In this document: one piece after another, positions 1 to 8,525 of the stretch
Position numbering within the stretch: the stretch's first letter is position 1
How the letters are laid out: every line of letters starts with the position of its first letter
From: Perkinsus olseni
Lineage: Eukaryota > Perkinsozoa > Perkinsida
Assembly (NCBI GenBank): GCA_013115125.1
Contig: JABANN010000358.1
Coordinates: 1-35,722, forward strand
Direction of reading: 5' to 3'
DNA: 35,722 nt
The notes under the pieces: model-generated
Database searches by the model: none
Told to the model about the DNA's origin: nothing
Seen by the model: the letters and a program-made list of their open reading frames with translations, nothing else
Made by a program: the position numbers and the translations under genes

Positions 1-441
1 CAGCGGTAGAGTGGGACTTCAGTCTTCCTGCAACTTGCGTAAAGCCTTGCACGCAGACCCTCGTCCAGAACACCAGTGTCCATCCGGTGTACAGCATTGT
101 CGTCTTGACTTATCCGCAATGCTAGAGCATCCGTGCCACATCACCTAGCACAAGGGCCTCTCTGTTTTAGGCTCAACGTGAAGGACTTGTCCGATCACGA
201 CGAGTACTTCACAGTTCCTAATGTGTATGGTAAGTGCTACGGCCGACTGGCGGCCTTCCTCCAAGCTGTGATAAGGAAGGAGGCTAGGAGATACTCCCTG
301 CACGATAGGCTGATCGATGCTTTCTACAAGGCCATCGAGGACGATCTTGATGCGAAGGACAGCTCCACGGCAGACCCGTTCGAGATCACCGGTTCTAACA
401 CTATTGCATCTTACGCTTTGGAGATCCTTCATGCTGTCTAG
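1..441 (+). CDS. 3' part of an uncharacterised protein-coding gene
   Basis: I do not recognise this gene. A frame open to the TAG at 439-441 carries a balanced, charged sequence with exon-like composition: Lys/Asp-rich after the start, then an Arg/Lys-rich helix, an acidic stretch and a short C-terminus. A likely 3' splice site (pyrimidine-rich, ending TTTTAG near 169) precedes the best part. In another frame the first 129 bases read as a Cys-containing segment that could be the preceding exon. No signal peptide or membrane segment is visible in this part. The 5' end lies outside the window. The exon structure is not resolved, and the product is unknown. Confidence 0.35.
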
Positions 442-469
442 CCGCATGTGATGTCGGTCACCTGTCTGC

Positions 470-470
<1 letters not shown>

Positions 471-523
<53 letters not shown>
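471..523. repeat. (GTT)n trinucleotide microsatellite, about 17.7 units
   Basis: An uninterrupted GTT run of 53 bases sits 30 bases after the stop codon of the left-edge gene. On the minus strand it creates an artificial poly-Asn ORF, which should not be read as a gene. Confidence 0.97.
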
Positions 524-1485
524 GAAAGCGAAAGCTTTGTGTTATAGTTTGAAAGTGGCTTCCAGCGAGGAAAGTAGCCGCAACCCCGGTCAGCATCGTC
601 CCGGTGCTTCCCGCGAGTTGATAACCCTGGCCGCAGCTTGACTCTACTCTTACATCGCCGAGAGTGTATCCGTGTTGTTGGGGTGATTGCCGTGAAGCTA
701 ATCTACGCCAACGGAATGCCTCATTCTCGTTCTTTCGATGATATTTCCTTCGAAGTCGCATCAGGAGGCCCCAGGTGGCTTCCAGTGAGTGAGCTGCGCG
801 TAAGTGCAGATTCCCTTCATTCGGGAGAAGGTGAGGTTTTCTGTACATGTCTGGTAGCGACGATAGTAGAGTATCCCGACTATGGGGGAGACGGAGGCCT
901 GCTGGTTACGCTCAGATAGACGACGAGGAGAAGGTCGACCTCAGTCGAGATCGTTTTCCGTACTACTGCTGCCACGGCTCACCACGATGACGGTGTGGTC
1001 AGGTATTGTGTCGTGTGGACTCCCCTACCAGTATTGTCATGGTTAATACCATTCATCGGCCATGTTGGGATATGTGACAGCGAAGGAAGGGTGATGATCA
1101 TGATCATCGTCATCATCGCGGAGCCAGCTGTCTGCTATCCTGCATTATCTAGCGTTCGGGCATAGGCATTGGAGAATTAAGATATAAAAAATCAAAAATG
1201 AGTCAGGAGAAAAAAAAATAAGGGATTAAGATACGTTTCGGAGGATCTTCATCAGCACGTGTAGCGTACTACTCCCGTGTTATTAACCAGCGGGAGAGCA
1301 GTTCTAAAGGACGTTGAGAGCGTTAATGAGCACGAGTCACGAAGGCGTATGTGTGATCGTTGCACGCGTCCCGACAAACACAATCTTCAGTTCTTTTCCA
1401 GTACGAGTGGATTGCCCATGCCGAACTGTTCTAATTATGATAGGTCCACGACTTCGCCGGGCCCTATTGTGTCTCAGTGGACGCC
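524..1485. other. Intergenic stretch without a confident gene
   Basis: A plus-strand open frame at about 638-919 (roughly 90 codons) could be an exon, but it has no convincing splice partners and I recognise no family. Around 1081-1110 there is ATC/ATG-rich low complexity. At about 1170-1230 an A-rich patch contains two near copies of ATTAAGATA, likely 5'-flanking sequence of the next gene. Nothing else stands out. Confidence 0.5.
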
Positions 1486-1949
1486 ATGGCCTTCGCTCGG
1501 CCGATGAGGTTTATGCTCATGTACCCGACTGAGAGGGAGCGAGAGGGGTGGGATGAGGCGGTAACCACACGGCCTGCTCGACAGGCCTCAACTCCCTTTT
1601 TGCAGATACAGGAAGGCGACTCTATCTTCCGACAGCGTCTGCACAACCTCTTCTGTAACAATTGCCATCATCATGTAGGGTTCACCATCCGGGAGTACTC
1701 CCACTGGTTGATTCGGTATGTTAGGTCGTTAAGTGTTTGAACCACCTGCGGTACGGAGGGACCCGGGACTGGAACCAAATCAGTCTTTGCTGGCTACTGC
1801 TCATTAACGGCCGCAATGTCTCCCGCAGGGCCACCGTAAGAGAAATCTACTCGAAATCGGCAATCTGGGTTTTACGTCAGATTCAGATCTGGGCGCCCTT
1901 CATTCTCGTACTTGTGATGATGCTGCTTTTCATTATGCGCTTTCTATAG
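1486..1949 (+). CDS. Small predicted tail-anchored membrane protein
   Basis: Two exons (1486-1715 and 1829-1949) joined by a GT-AG intron give 116 aa with the frame kept (phase 2). The N-terminal part is charged, with a Thr/Glu/Arg stretch. The middle has a CNNCHHH patch that could bind a metal, and the last 20 or so residues form one strongly hydrophobic helix followed by a short RFL end, the layout of a tail-anchored protein. A membrane position with the N-terminus in the cytosol follows from that layout and is inference. The ATG at 1486 is preferred because the upstream in-frame start is only GTG. I do not recognise the family. Confidence 0.6.
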
Positions 1950-2047
1950 AAAACAGCCCTTCGAGTTAGTGAGTCAATAACACTTCTCCACGCCGTGGCT
2001 GCGGTTCCTCGATCGTCTTCATAACGGCACCCCAGTTGGATCTTCCC

Positions 2048-3682
2048 ATGTTGTGCACGCGTGCAACTCTCTTTATCGGGCTCGTAGGAGTGGTGCAACA
2101 GAAGGAGTTACTTTGCTTCCCAACCGATTTATACAATCCTCATCAATCTAACATTCTCACCTTCGCTCCGCCTGCCTTCAGCGACTGTGTGAAGTGCTAC
2201 AGCTCTCCAGAGGGTCAATACTACATAGGAAGCGCCGTGAAGGGCCACGACAGAGAGGAAGTCGAAACGGTCGGAATATGTGTGCCGAAGACCTGCCTTC
2301 AGTGGGAGATCAAATTATTGGGCAAAGCCCTGAACAACATCACGGCCGTTATTGACCTGAGGGAAATCTCTCCTGACTGTCGAATCCCCTCGGTCGCGGG
2401 AGGGAAGAGAGTTGCTGTTTGCGTTGAGGGTCCCTTCGGGAGGGCGGATCTGAACGTGTTGGACTCCGTCAGGCAGAACGTCGTCCGGCCTCTCAACGCC
2501 GAGGCTCTCCTCGTCACTGACTTCGAGAAAGGCTCGAACTCCACCCTTGATGGTGTCTTGGAGTTCATAACCCTTGGCGTAGGGAAGGTACATGCTTACG
2601 ATATCAGAGAGGATATTACACCCGCTGAAGCAATGGATGAGTTTTTTTCCGAAGGAGGGTCGAGGAGGGTCTTGAATGATGGGGGGATGACCGGAAGGGA
2701 ACTACTCAATCTCAGAGGGAAACAGAGGTGTCTCAAACTGATAGAAAAAGTGGAAAAATCATCTTCATCTGGATTCGATGACGTAGTTTACACGCGAATC
2801 GATCTGATGTGGCTGGCTGAGCACCCTCCCTTGGAGGTCCTCGCCGAGGCCGTTGCAAGTCCAACAGTGTGGGTGCCGGACAGCGAAGACTGGCGAGGCC
2901 TGAACGATCGAGCAGCCTTCATGCCGAGGCAATTGGCGGATATTTACTTTAATCGTTACGAGGCGTTCATTAACGGCGTGGCCGCGGAGTATTTTTACGG
3001 AATGAATGGTATGGCTGTCACGAGAGGGGAGGTGGGCGATGAGATCTTCGACAAGATTGACTTTAGTATCAACCCCGAGATGATACTCAGAAGGCACCTC
3101 TCCCAGCATGAGGTTCGAGTAGAACGGTACCCGACGGTAGCGGCGGTAGCAGCCTGCCAAGCGGGTCCTCAATGCATCGGCAAGCCAGCCCCTCTGAGCA
3201 ACGGGTTCAGGTTTGCCGCGGAGCAAGCAGTGGCTCGCGGGAATGCGTACCTTTTGAGAGTGTTGGGTTGGCGATGGTCTCTGGAAGCCTCGTCGAAGCT
3301 CTCCCCTCCCTGCTTCGAGGCGGATGAGGATCGTCGGCATTGCTGTAGCGAGGCCGCCTTCTATGGGAAGACTCTGTGTTATCTGGATGGTACCTATTCC
3401 TTCGACCGATGCTGCAAGAACATGGTTATTGGCCTTCGAAAAGCGGATGATGATGATGACCATGACACTCTTCCTCTGTGTATCGACGTGGCTGATGTTA
3501 ATCTGTGTTACCATTCGAAGTGGCTCGGTAGCGTTTGCGTTGCCTGCAGGGGTGCCTCCGAGCTCTTACATGGTCCCTTGCCGTCCACTGTCCTTTCGGA
3601 AAGGGGCATTAGCTATCCGCGTTCGGTCGCTGTTCGTATTGAACGAGCTCATCTACGAATAGTCGAAGTTCCTATTGGATGA
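2048..3682 (+). CDS. Secreted protein: Cys-rich N-terminal region plus glycosyltransferase-like body
   Basis: A single long frame of 544 codons from the ATG at 2048. A likely signal peptide covers residues 1-18. Residues 40-95 contain a Cys-spaced region (two close Cys, then GICVPKTC) that resembles the N-terminal domain seen in NRF-type acyltransferases and related protist proteins. From about residue 120 a second domain begins with KRVAVCVEGPFG. It continues with a DDVVYTRIDLMW segment and a WVPDSEDW..LNDR segment, features I associate with DUF7796-like glycosyltransferase-type proteins. A Cys-rich patch follows near residues 415-455, then an acidic run encoded by a GAT repeat. Substrate and activity are not shown. 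The C-terminal 80 residues after the repeat look less certain and may contain an unrecognised intron. Placement in the secretory route is inferred from the signal peptide. Confidence 0.6.
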   Translation: MLCTRATLFIGLVGVVQQKELLCFPTDLYNPHQSNILTFAPPAFSDCVKCYSSPEGQYYIGSAVKGHDREEVETVGICVPKTCLQWEIKLLGKALNNITAVIDLREISPDCRIPSVAGGKRVAVCVEGPFGRADLNVLDSVRQNVVRPLNAEALLVTDFEKGSNSTLDGVLEFITLGVGKVHAYDIREDITPAEAMDEFFSEGGSRRVLNDGGMTGRELLNLRGKQRCLKLIEKVEKSSSSGFDDVVYTRIDLMWLAEHPPLEVLAEAVASPTVWVPDSEDWRGLNDRAAFMPRQLADIYFNRYEAFINGVAAEYFYGMNGMAVTRGEVGDEIFDKIDFSINPEMILRRHLSQHEVRVERYPTVAAVAACQAGPQCIGKPAPLSNGFRFAAEQAVARGNAYLLRVLGWRWSLEASSKLSPPCFEADEDRRHCCSEAAFYGKTLCYLDGTYSFDRCCKNMVIGLRKADDDDDHDTLPLCIDVADVNLCYHSKWLGSVCVACRGASELLHGPLPSTVLSERGISYPRSVAVRIERAHLRIVEVPIG

Positions 3683-5398
3683 CCCAACAGCCGCTGATCG
3701 CCTCCGAGTTTGCTTCGAAGGGAGTCGTCTCGAAAGAGGCCTCCGCCATCAACTCCATCACAGTCGGTGACATCAATCACCCTCCGATTGCATCAGAGCA
3801 TCTTCACGCTCCCTACAAGTTGGTTCCTCTCCTTCAACCTGCTGCTGTCCGCCCGGCCGCCTCGGTGATAGTCATCATCATCAGTCCCTCTCGAGGCCGC
3901 ATCGATTCAGTTATCATACACCACCCGTTTGACCCCCCGCACTCTGCCATCGATCGCCTCGAATTGGATGTCGTCAGCGTCACTCCACCGGCCACTTTGC
4001 TGTACTCAAGTCCACCCGTAGTCCCTCAAATCCTGGTCGTTCGTAACTCCGCCATTTTCAGTGAATTTATCAATCCCTTGGCCCCTGTCGCCCGCTTCAC
4101 AAGCCAAACGGTGAACTACCGGCCCTCGAACTTCTTCTTGAGTTGTTTTTTATTGCAGGACAGCCTCGCGCGATTACCATCAACGTCAGTCCCGATCCGA
4201 CCGAGTGGACGAGCGACGAAGGAAGGGGACGATTCGCTTGACTTGAATTGGCGTGTCACCGAGACGAGAATGTTGAGCCTGCAAATTGACTTCAGTAACG
4301 GTGGCTTCCTGATAGACGGTAATTATCAGCCTTTTTTGTAAGCTTGACTATCCCCTCACAGGCACTCCCTTGATTTTGCATCTCGATCATCCCACTGCTC
4401 CCGGAGAGACCGGTCTTCGAGTATGGGACGCCGGAATTTGCATGGCCAAGTGAGTCGGCCCTCTCCGATGAATCGCTATGCTCTTGGCAGATATTGGGAG
4501 TTGAAATTAGAAGAAGTCCGGAAACAAAGGAAAGTGGATCGATTGAGGGTGAGGATCTCCAACCAGTTGGCGACTCTCCGTCACTTCCGCAGATCCTGGA
4601 GCTTGGCTGTGGCAGTGGCGTGGTCGGTCTAGCCTGTTGCCTCACTTCCACTCCTTGCGATGTTATCCTGTCTGATAGAGCTGTCATCAAACCACGGACT
4701 CAGTTGAACGTGAGAACGCCGGCCGAATTCGGGCTTAGCTGCACTTCCCTTGTGCAGATCAGTGCCAATGCGACGGCGATTGCAGAGAGAGGGAATACCT
4801 GTTCTTTTAGAGTACACTATGATGCGCCGCGGCGTTCCTTCACAGTTGCGTCCATATCGATCAGGTGATCGATTGGACGGACCTCGATAATGCCGAGTAT
4901 GACTGTACTGTCACCCCACCGCCCGATCTAGTCATCGCCAGCGATGTTCTCTGGTCGCATGTAAGCCCGGGGCTTACTCCGGTGTGTGTGAGTGTACAGT
5001 CCAACGCCGGTCTCGAAGCTGATGTGCTCAGTTGGGGGCTCTCCCTAGCGCTGGCACGCAATGCAAGCAGACGGTTCGTGAAGTGGCCGTACTGGCAAGA
5101 AGTCGTTACTTCGTCGGTGTCCGTCTATTAGGTATTTGTTAAGCCCTTCGTCGCGGCTTTGTTGAAGGCCTGTCCAGACGCCACCACCGATCTCTACATC
5201 TGTCAGAAGACTCGAAACAACAATTTGGATGATCTTTGGATGGAGGAAGTGTCGAGACATTTTGAGGTGGGTCATCTGCCTTCGCTGAATTCCATCGAGA
5301 AAAAGCTTAGCGTTAGATTTCTGGTTTTTGAATCGTTTTTTGGTCATCAACTCTCCCTCCTGCATACAAATCGACATATCATTCGCTCACATCACTGA
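3679..5398 (+). CDS. Protein-lysine methyltransferase, METTL21 / Methyltransf_16 family
   Basis: Seven exons keep frame: 3679-4318, 4362-4449, 4491-4548, 4593-4709, 4758-4811, 4865-4960 and 5132-5398, about 439 aa. Family marks in order: GLRVWDAGICMAKYWE before the fold; the SAM-binding motif I ILELGCGSGVVGL; VILSD at the end of strand 2; the post-motif ASDVLW, in the position of the (D/E)xxY-type motif, here without the Tyr; and a late strand DLYICQKTR. Members methylate lysines of specific proteins such as chaperones or elongation factors. The target here is unknown. The first ~200 residues are long, low in recognisable signal and unusual for the family. The true start may lie well downstream of 3679, because the ATG overlaps the previous stop codon, which is odd for a eukaryote. 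Confidence 0.8.
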
Positions 5399-6034
5399 AT
5401 GGTCCGAACGCGCATTCCTGAGGGCGGCATCTGTCACTCATTATGATCGTCTTGTGCATGCGTGCTAATTCCTCTCGGGGCTGTAAGCTTTAAGTAAGTA
5501 GGTAGACCTCTGTAGTGTCCGCACCTTCCTTCTCGCGTTGACTATGAGCAACAACGGCGAAGCGACGGCATCGAGAGCGAACACTACCTTGAAGCGATCT
5601 TGTATTCAGTTACTTGACAGTTGCTGTACTGAGGACGTCCTTCCTGCGGAGTACCATCACCCCAAGATTCACATACACCATTTCAGAAGGTATCTTCCGA
5701 GGTAACGAAGCTGCGTTTGCGGCCAAGTCGTGATCCTCAGACGACACAAGAGCGGTTGAATGCTGACCAGCTACGATGCACATTCCCTCAATAATAGAAG
5801 CAGGGTTAATTATATTCACACCTGTTGAGTTGGCCTCAGTCCAGCGACCTGGTGAGCTATGAACGCCACAGTGAAACGGTTTGTGATCATTATCGTTACT
5901 CGGTACGGTTATGCAGTATGGTCATTCAATCGGAATCGTAGCAGCAGCACGAAGAGGGTCTCCAACTGAAAGTATGACGGAACGGTCGAAGACTGACGAG
6001 AAGTCAAGATTCCTTCAGTACACCGCTTCCCGTG

Positions 6035-6088
6035 CAAGTTTGGCAAGTGAGCAGGCAAGATTGACAAGTGCCCATCCAAGTTTGACAG
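6035..6088. repeat. Short tandem repeat, about 2.5 units of 21 bp
   Basis: Three successive blocks begin CAAGTTTGGCAAGTG, CAAGATTGACAAGTG and CAAGTTTGACAG at 21-base spacing. The last two belong to the left arm of the larger inverted repeat, so the inverted copy at 6399-6439 carries the same units. Confidence 0.75.
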
Positions 6089-6439
6089 CGCGTCAATAGA
6101 AGCGGCTTTCGAAAAGCCCAGGCGCAAAGGCTTTACTCAGCCCGAGGAACCAGCTCATCTACTCACTCCGTTTGACCCACTAATTGCGTATTTAATTTGG
6201 ACCCCTAACGGTAGCTGTCGAGCATCTCTGTTCACCCCCGAGTCCGTCTGGCGATACACTCTCCTCATTTTATCGTAAGAGACTAGTTGGTCTCTTGACG
6301 AATGCTTCACGCACAGTCTGGCACTGTAGTCGTGGGGCATTGTGGTTGTCGAATGAACCACCTACGTACTGCCGATTATATGCTGCTGTATCTTCATCGA
6401 CCCGCTGTCAAACTTGGACGGGCACTTGCCAATCTTGCC
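6054..6439. repeat. Inverted repeat: 41-bp arms, 38 of 41 identical
   Basis: The left arm (6054-6094) matches the reverse complement of the right arm (6399-6439) with three mismatches. The loop is 304 bp and has no convincing ORF. No target duplication was recognised. It could be the edge of a small non-autonomous element or simply two opposed copies of a dispersed repeat. Confidence 0.8.
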
Positions 6440-6634
6440 CGTGTATCGTTGGAATTGGTTGTGATCCTTTCCTATTTTTCACGATAATTCAGCCCACCCT
6501 GCTGGCTCGAGCCTCGGCCATGTTACGTGATGATTCCTTCCATCCCAATGTTGGTGACACTAGACGCGACAGTCTGCTTGTCCAACACGAACATCAATCA
6601 CAGCACGACATGTATAACGTTCTCTTGAATAAAA

Positions 6635-7497
6635 TCACGCCAGCTCCCATCCACTCCTAATTCCAATCAAATACTGGCGGAGCCACGGCAGCCCCTGTTC
6701 ACTCCTGAATTTCCCGTGGGGATTTCTCTCGATGTAGTCAGCTACGCTCGAGCAGATCTTTTCATTCACACCGTTTGCGAGGAGGCCCATGATGGGCTTG
6801 AATATTGAGGAGAAAGGATACTTGGCGGCTTCGTTTCCGATGATTGAGTGTCGTTTGTGCTTAACGTGATGAATCCACTCGTTGTTCTCCTCATCCTTTA
6901 TGTTTGCTAGTAGCAAACGAACACGTAGTACGTGTTCACACTCGAAGGTGCCGTTGGTACTGAAGGAGGAAACAAGGATTACTCGACACGTGTGTCCGAA
7001 CTCCACGCGAATCGATCATTGACTTCGGTCACCGACGGCGATAAATGCCTCCTCATAGAACAGCATCAACTGTGGCCCTCGAAGATGCTATCGGTAGACT
7101 GACTGCTCGCCCGAAACTGGTCCGGCCGTTCAATAGACTGCTGCCTCTCCCGGATTCCAAAAGGGCTCCCAGAATCGTTTTCGTCACGTTGAATTCAACC
7201 CTGGGAGTGCTCCGGAAATTCGGGAGAGACAAAAGAGCTCCTCGGCGATAGAAAATCTCACATGTATTTCGCCCTGACCATCTCGCTGTTTTTTGTCAGA
7301 GTGGCTTCAATAAACCTGTCTTTAACCTTGTTGGACTCGGAAGCCTTGAATATCAACATGTGATGCGCGTAGCGGAGGGTGCAGGACTTCGAGGCGCCGT
7401 GTGTCTCCCAGGACATGCTGTCAGGTGCGCTCCTGAGACCCATCACCGACGCCGCAACCGAAGCCAACGTGAGGGTAAAGTGGGAGAAGGCGACCAT
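6635..7497 (-). CDS. Small secreted protein, new three-copy family, copy C
   Basis: Two exons on the minus strand (7497-7262 and 6959-6635) give 186 aa. The ATG at 7497 starts a classic signal peptide (MVAFSHFTLTLASVAASVMG). A variable middle part with one Cys and a following Tyr matches copies A and B in outline. The C-terminal block is conserved: YPFSSIFKPIM, then a short spacer, ICSSVADYI, and finally PWLRQYLIGI. The single intron (7261-6960, 302 bp) is in phase 2, at the same place as the last intron of A and B. The intron after the signal peptide seen in A and B is absent here. Function is unknown. Secretion is inferred from the signal peptide and the lack of another membrane helix. Confidence 0.78.
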
Positions 7498-8525
7498 TTG
7501 GAAAGAGGGTGACGCTGAAATTGGTTCCGTGTGGAAGGGTCCACGTAACTGTATGCTATCCTGAAAGGTCTCACCGGAGAGGGCCGCTAGTGGCGAGCAC
7601 AGCAATTGCGCTCGGTTACCGAATCGGTGCCCAGCCTGTCATGGTCGATCATACAATCACCCATGATAGACAAGTACCACTCATAACCCATACGGCCCTT
7701 GTGATTGCCGTTCATCGACCCTGGCAGCGTCACCAAGCTGAGCTATCATAGCCAGCACGCTCACCTCATTGGTCAGTGATTTATGCAGCACAGTTTACTA
7801 GTAGCTGATGGTGTTCACTGAGTGAACACCAACCTGAACTTCACTCACCGAGCTTCAGGAGACCAATTATTGAACTCGGAGTCCACCCTGAGTCCCAGAT
7901 TCAATTGTTGATTACAACGGATTGATCGGAGGGCGCTCGAGGAATCGCAAGATTGCAAGATTCTCATGTGTGCGGCAGCTAGGCCGAAACGCAGCACGCA
8001 TGCACCGCCGCACATTTCGGAATTGCTTTGGTCACGACAGCATTTCCACTCCAATTCCATCATCCTTTGGAAGGGATGGATAGTCGCTTTGGCCCATTCA
8101 AGTGTTGGCCGCCATTCTCACTCAATAAGAATCGTCTATGACTTGAGAGTTGCCAAAGAGATGGTATGAGGCCTCTTCCCTTGGTTTAATGCTTGCTAAC
8201 AAGGGTATACGGCTTTCGGGATACTAATGACGTTGTTTTTGATTTTTCTTGGAGGATGGGAATCTGGGTTATCGTTTGACTACGAAAGGGTCATCTAAGA
8301 ATTTTGTGGAAAATTCTTATAACGGTGACGTCCAAGGTTGGAAGCCGCTGTTAAACAATCTCTTGGCGCAAGCAAACGAGCTCGGGAAGACTTGGATAGT
8401 TCACGATTTGCTTAATTCACCAATATTGAAGCGCAGAGTAGAGGATGGGGTTTCACAAGAATCTCTGCAGTTGCTGCTGCTGCTGCTGTTCTGTCTTCTT
8501 CGTCTTCTTCCTCCTGTCCTCGTTT
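7498..8525. other. Intergenic region between divergent genes
   Basis: This lies between the start of secreted copy C (minus) and the start of the MOK-type kinase (plus), so promoters of both are expected here. It holds the 23-bp palindrome at 7809-7831. A plus-strand open frame at about 8249-8533 (94 codons, no ATG of its own context, ending in a CTG microsatellite) has some coding look but no family match and overlaps the kinase start. I leave it unannotated. Confidence 0.5.
7809..7831. repeat. Perfect 23-bp palindrome with one central base
   Basis: The arm TGGTGTTCACT is followed by one G and then the exact reverse complement of the arm. It lies 312 bp upstream of the minus-strand secreted gene and 695 bp upstream of the kinase. 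It could be a binding site for a dimeric regulator, a hairpin or a cruciform. Nothing in the sequence decides between these. Confidence 0.85.

Larger units (their letters stand above)
5399..6634. other. Intergenic region between convergent genes
   Basis: No ORF here has coding character or splice partners. The stretch separates the plus-strand methyltransferase from the minus-strand secreted protein, so it should hold both 3' ends. It contains the 21-mer tandem unit and the 41-bp inverted repeat described separately. I see nothing else in it. Confidence 0.55.

Noticed and set aside
438-848. Minus-strand ORF with a poly-Asn tract
   Set aside because: The tract is the (GTT)n microsatellite read backwards; no other support.
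2765-3514. 249-codon minus-strand ORF
   Set aside because: It lies fully antisense to the glycosyltransferase-like frame, which has a signal peptide and recognisable motifs. This one has an Ile run from the GAT repeat and no domain.
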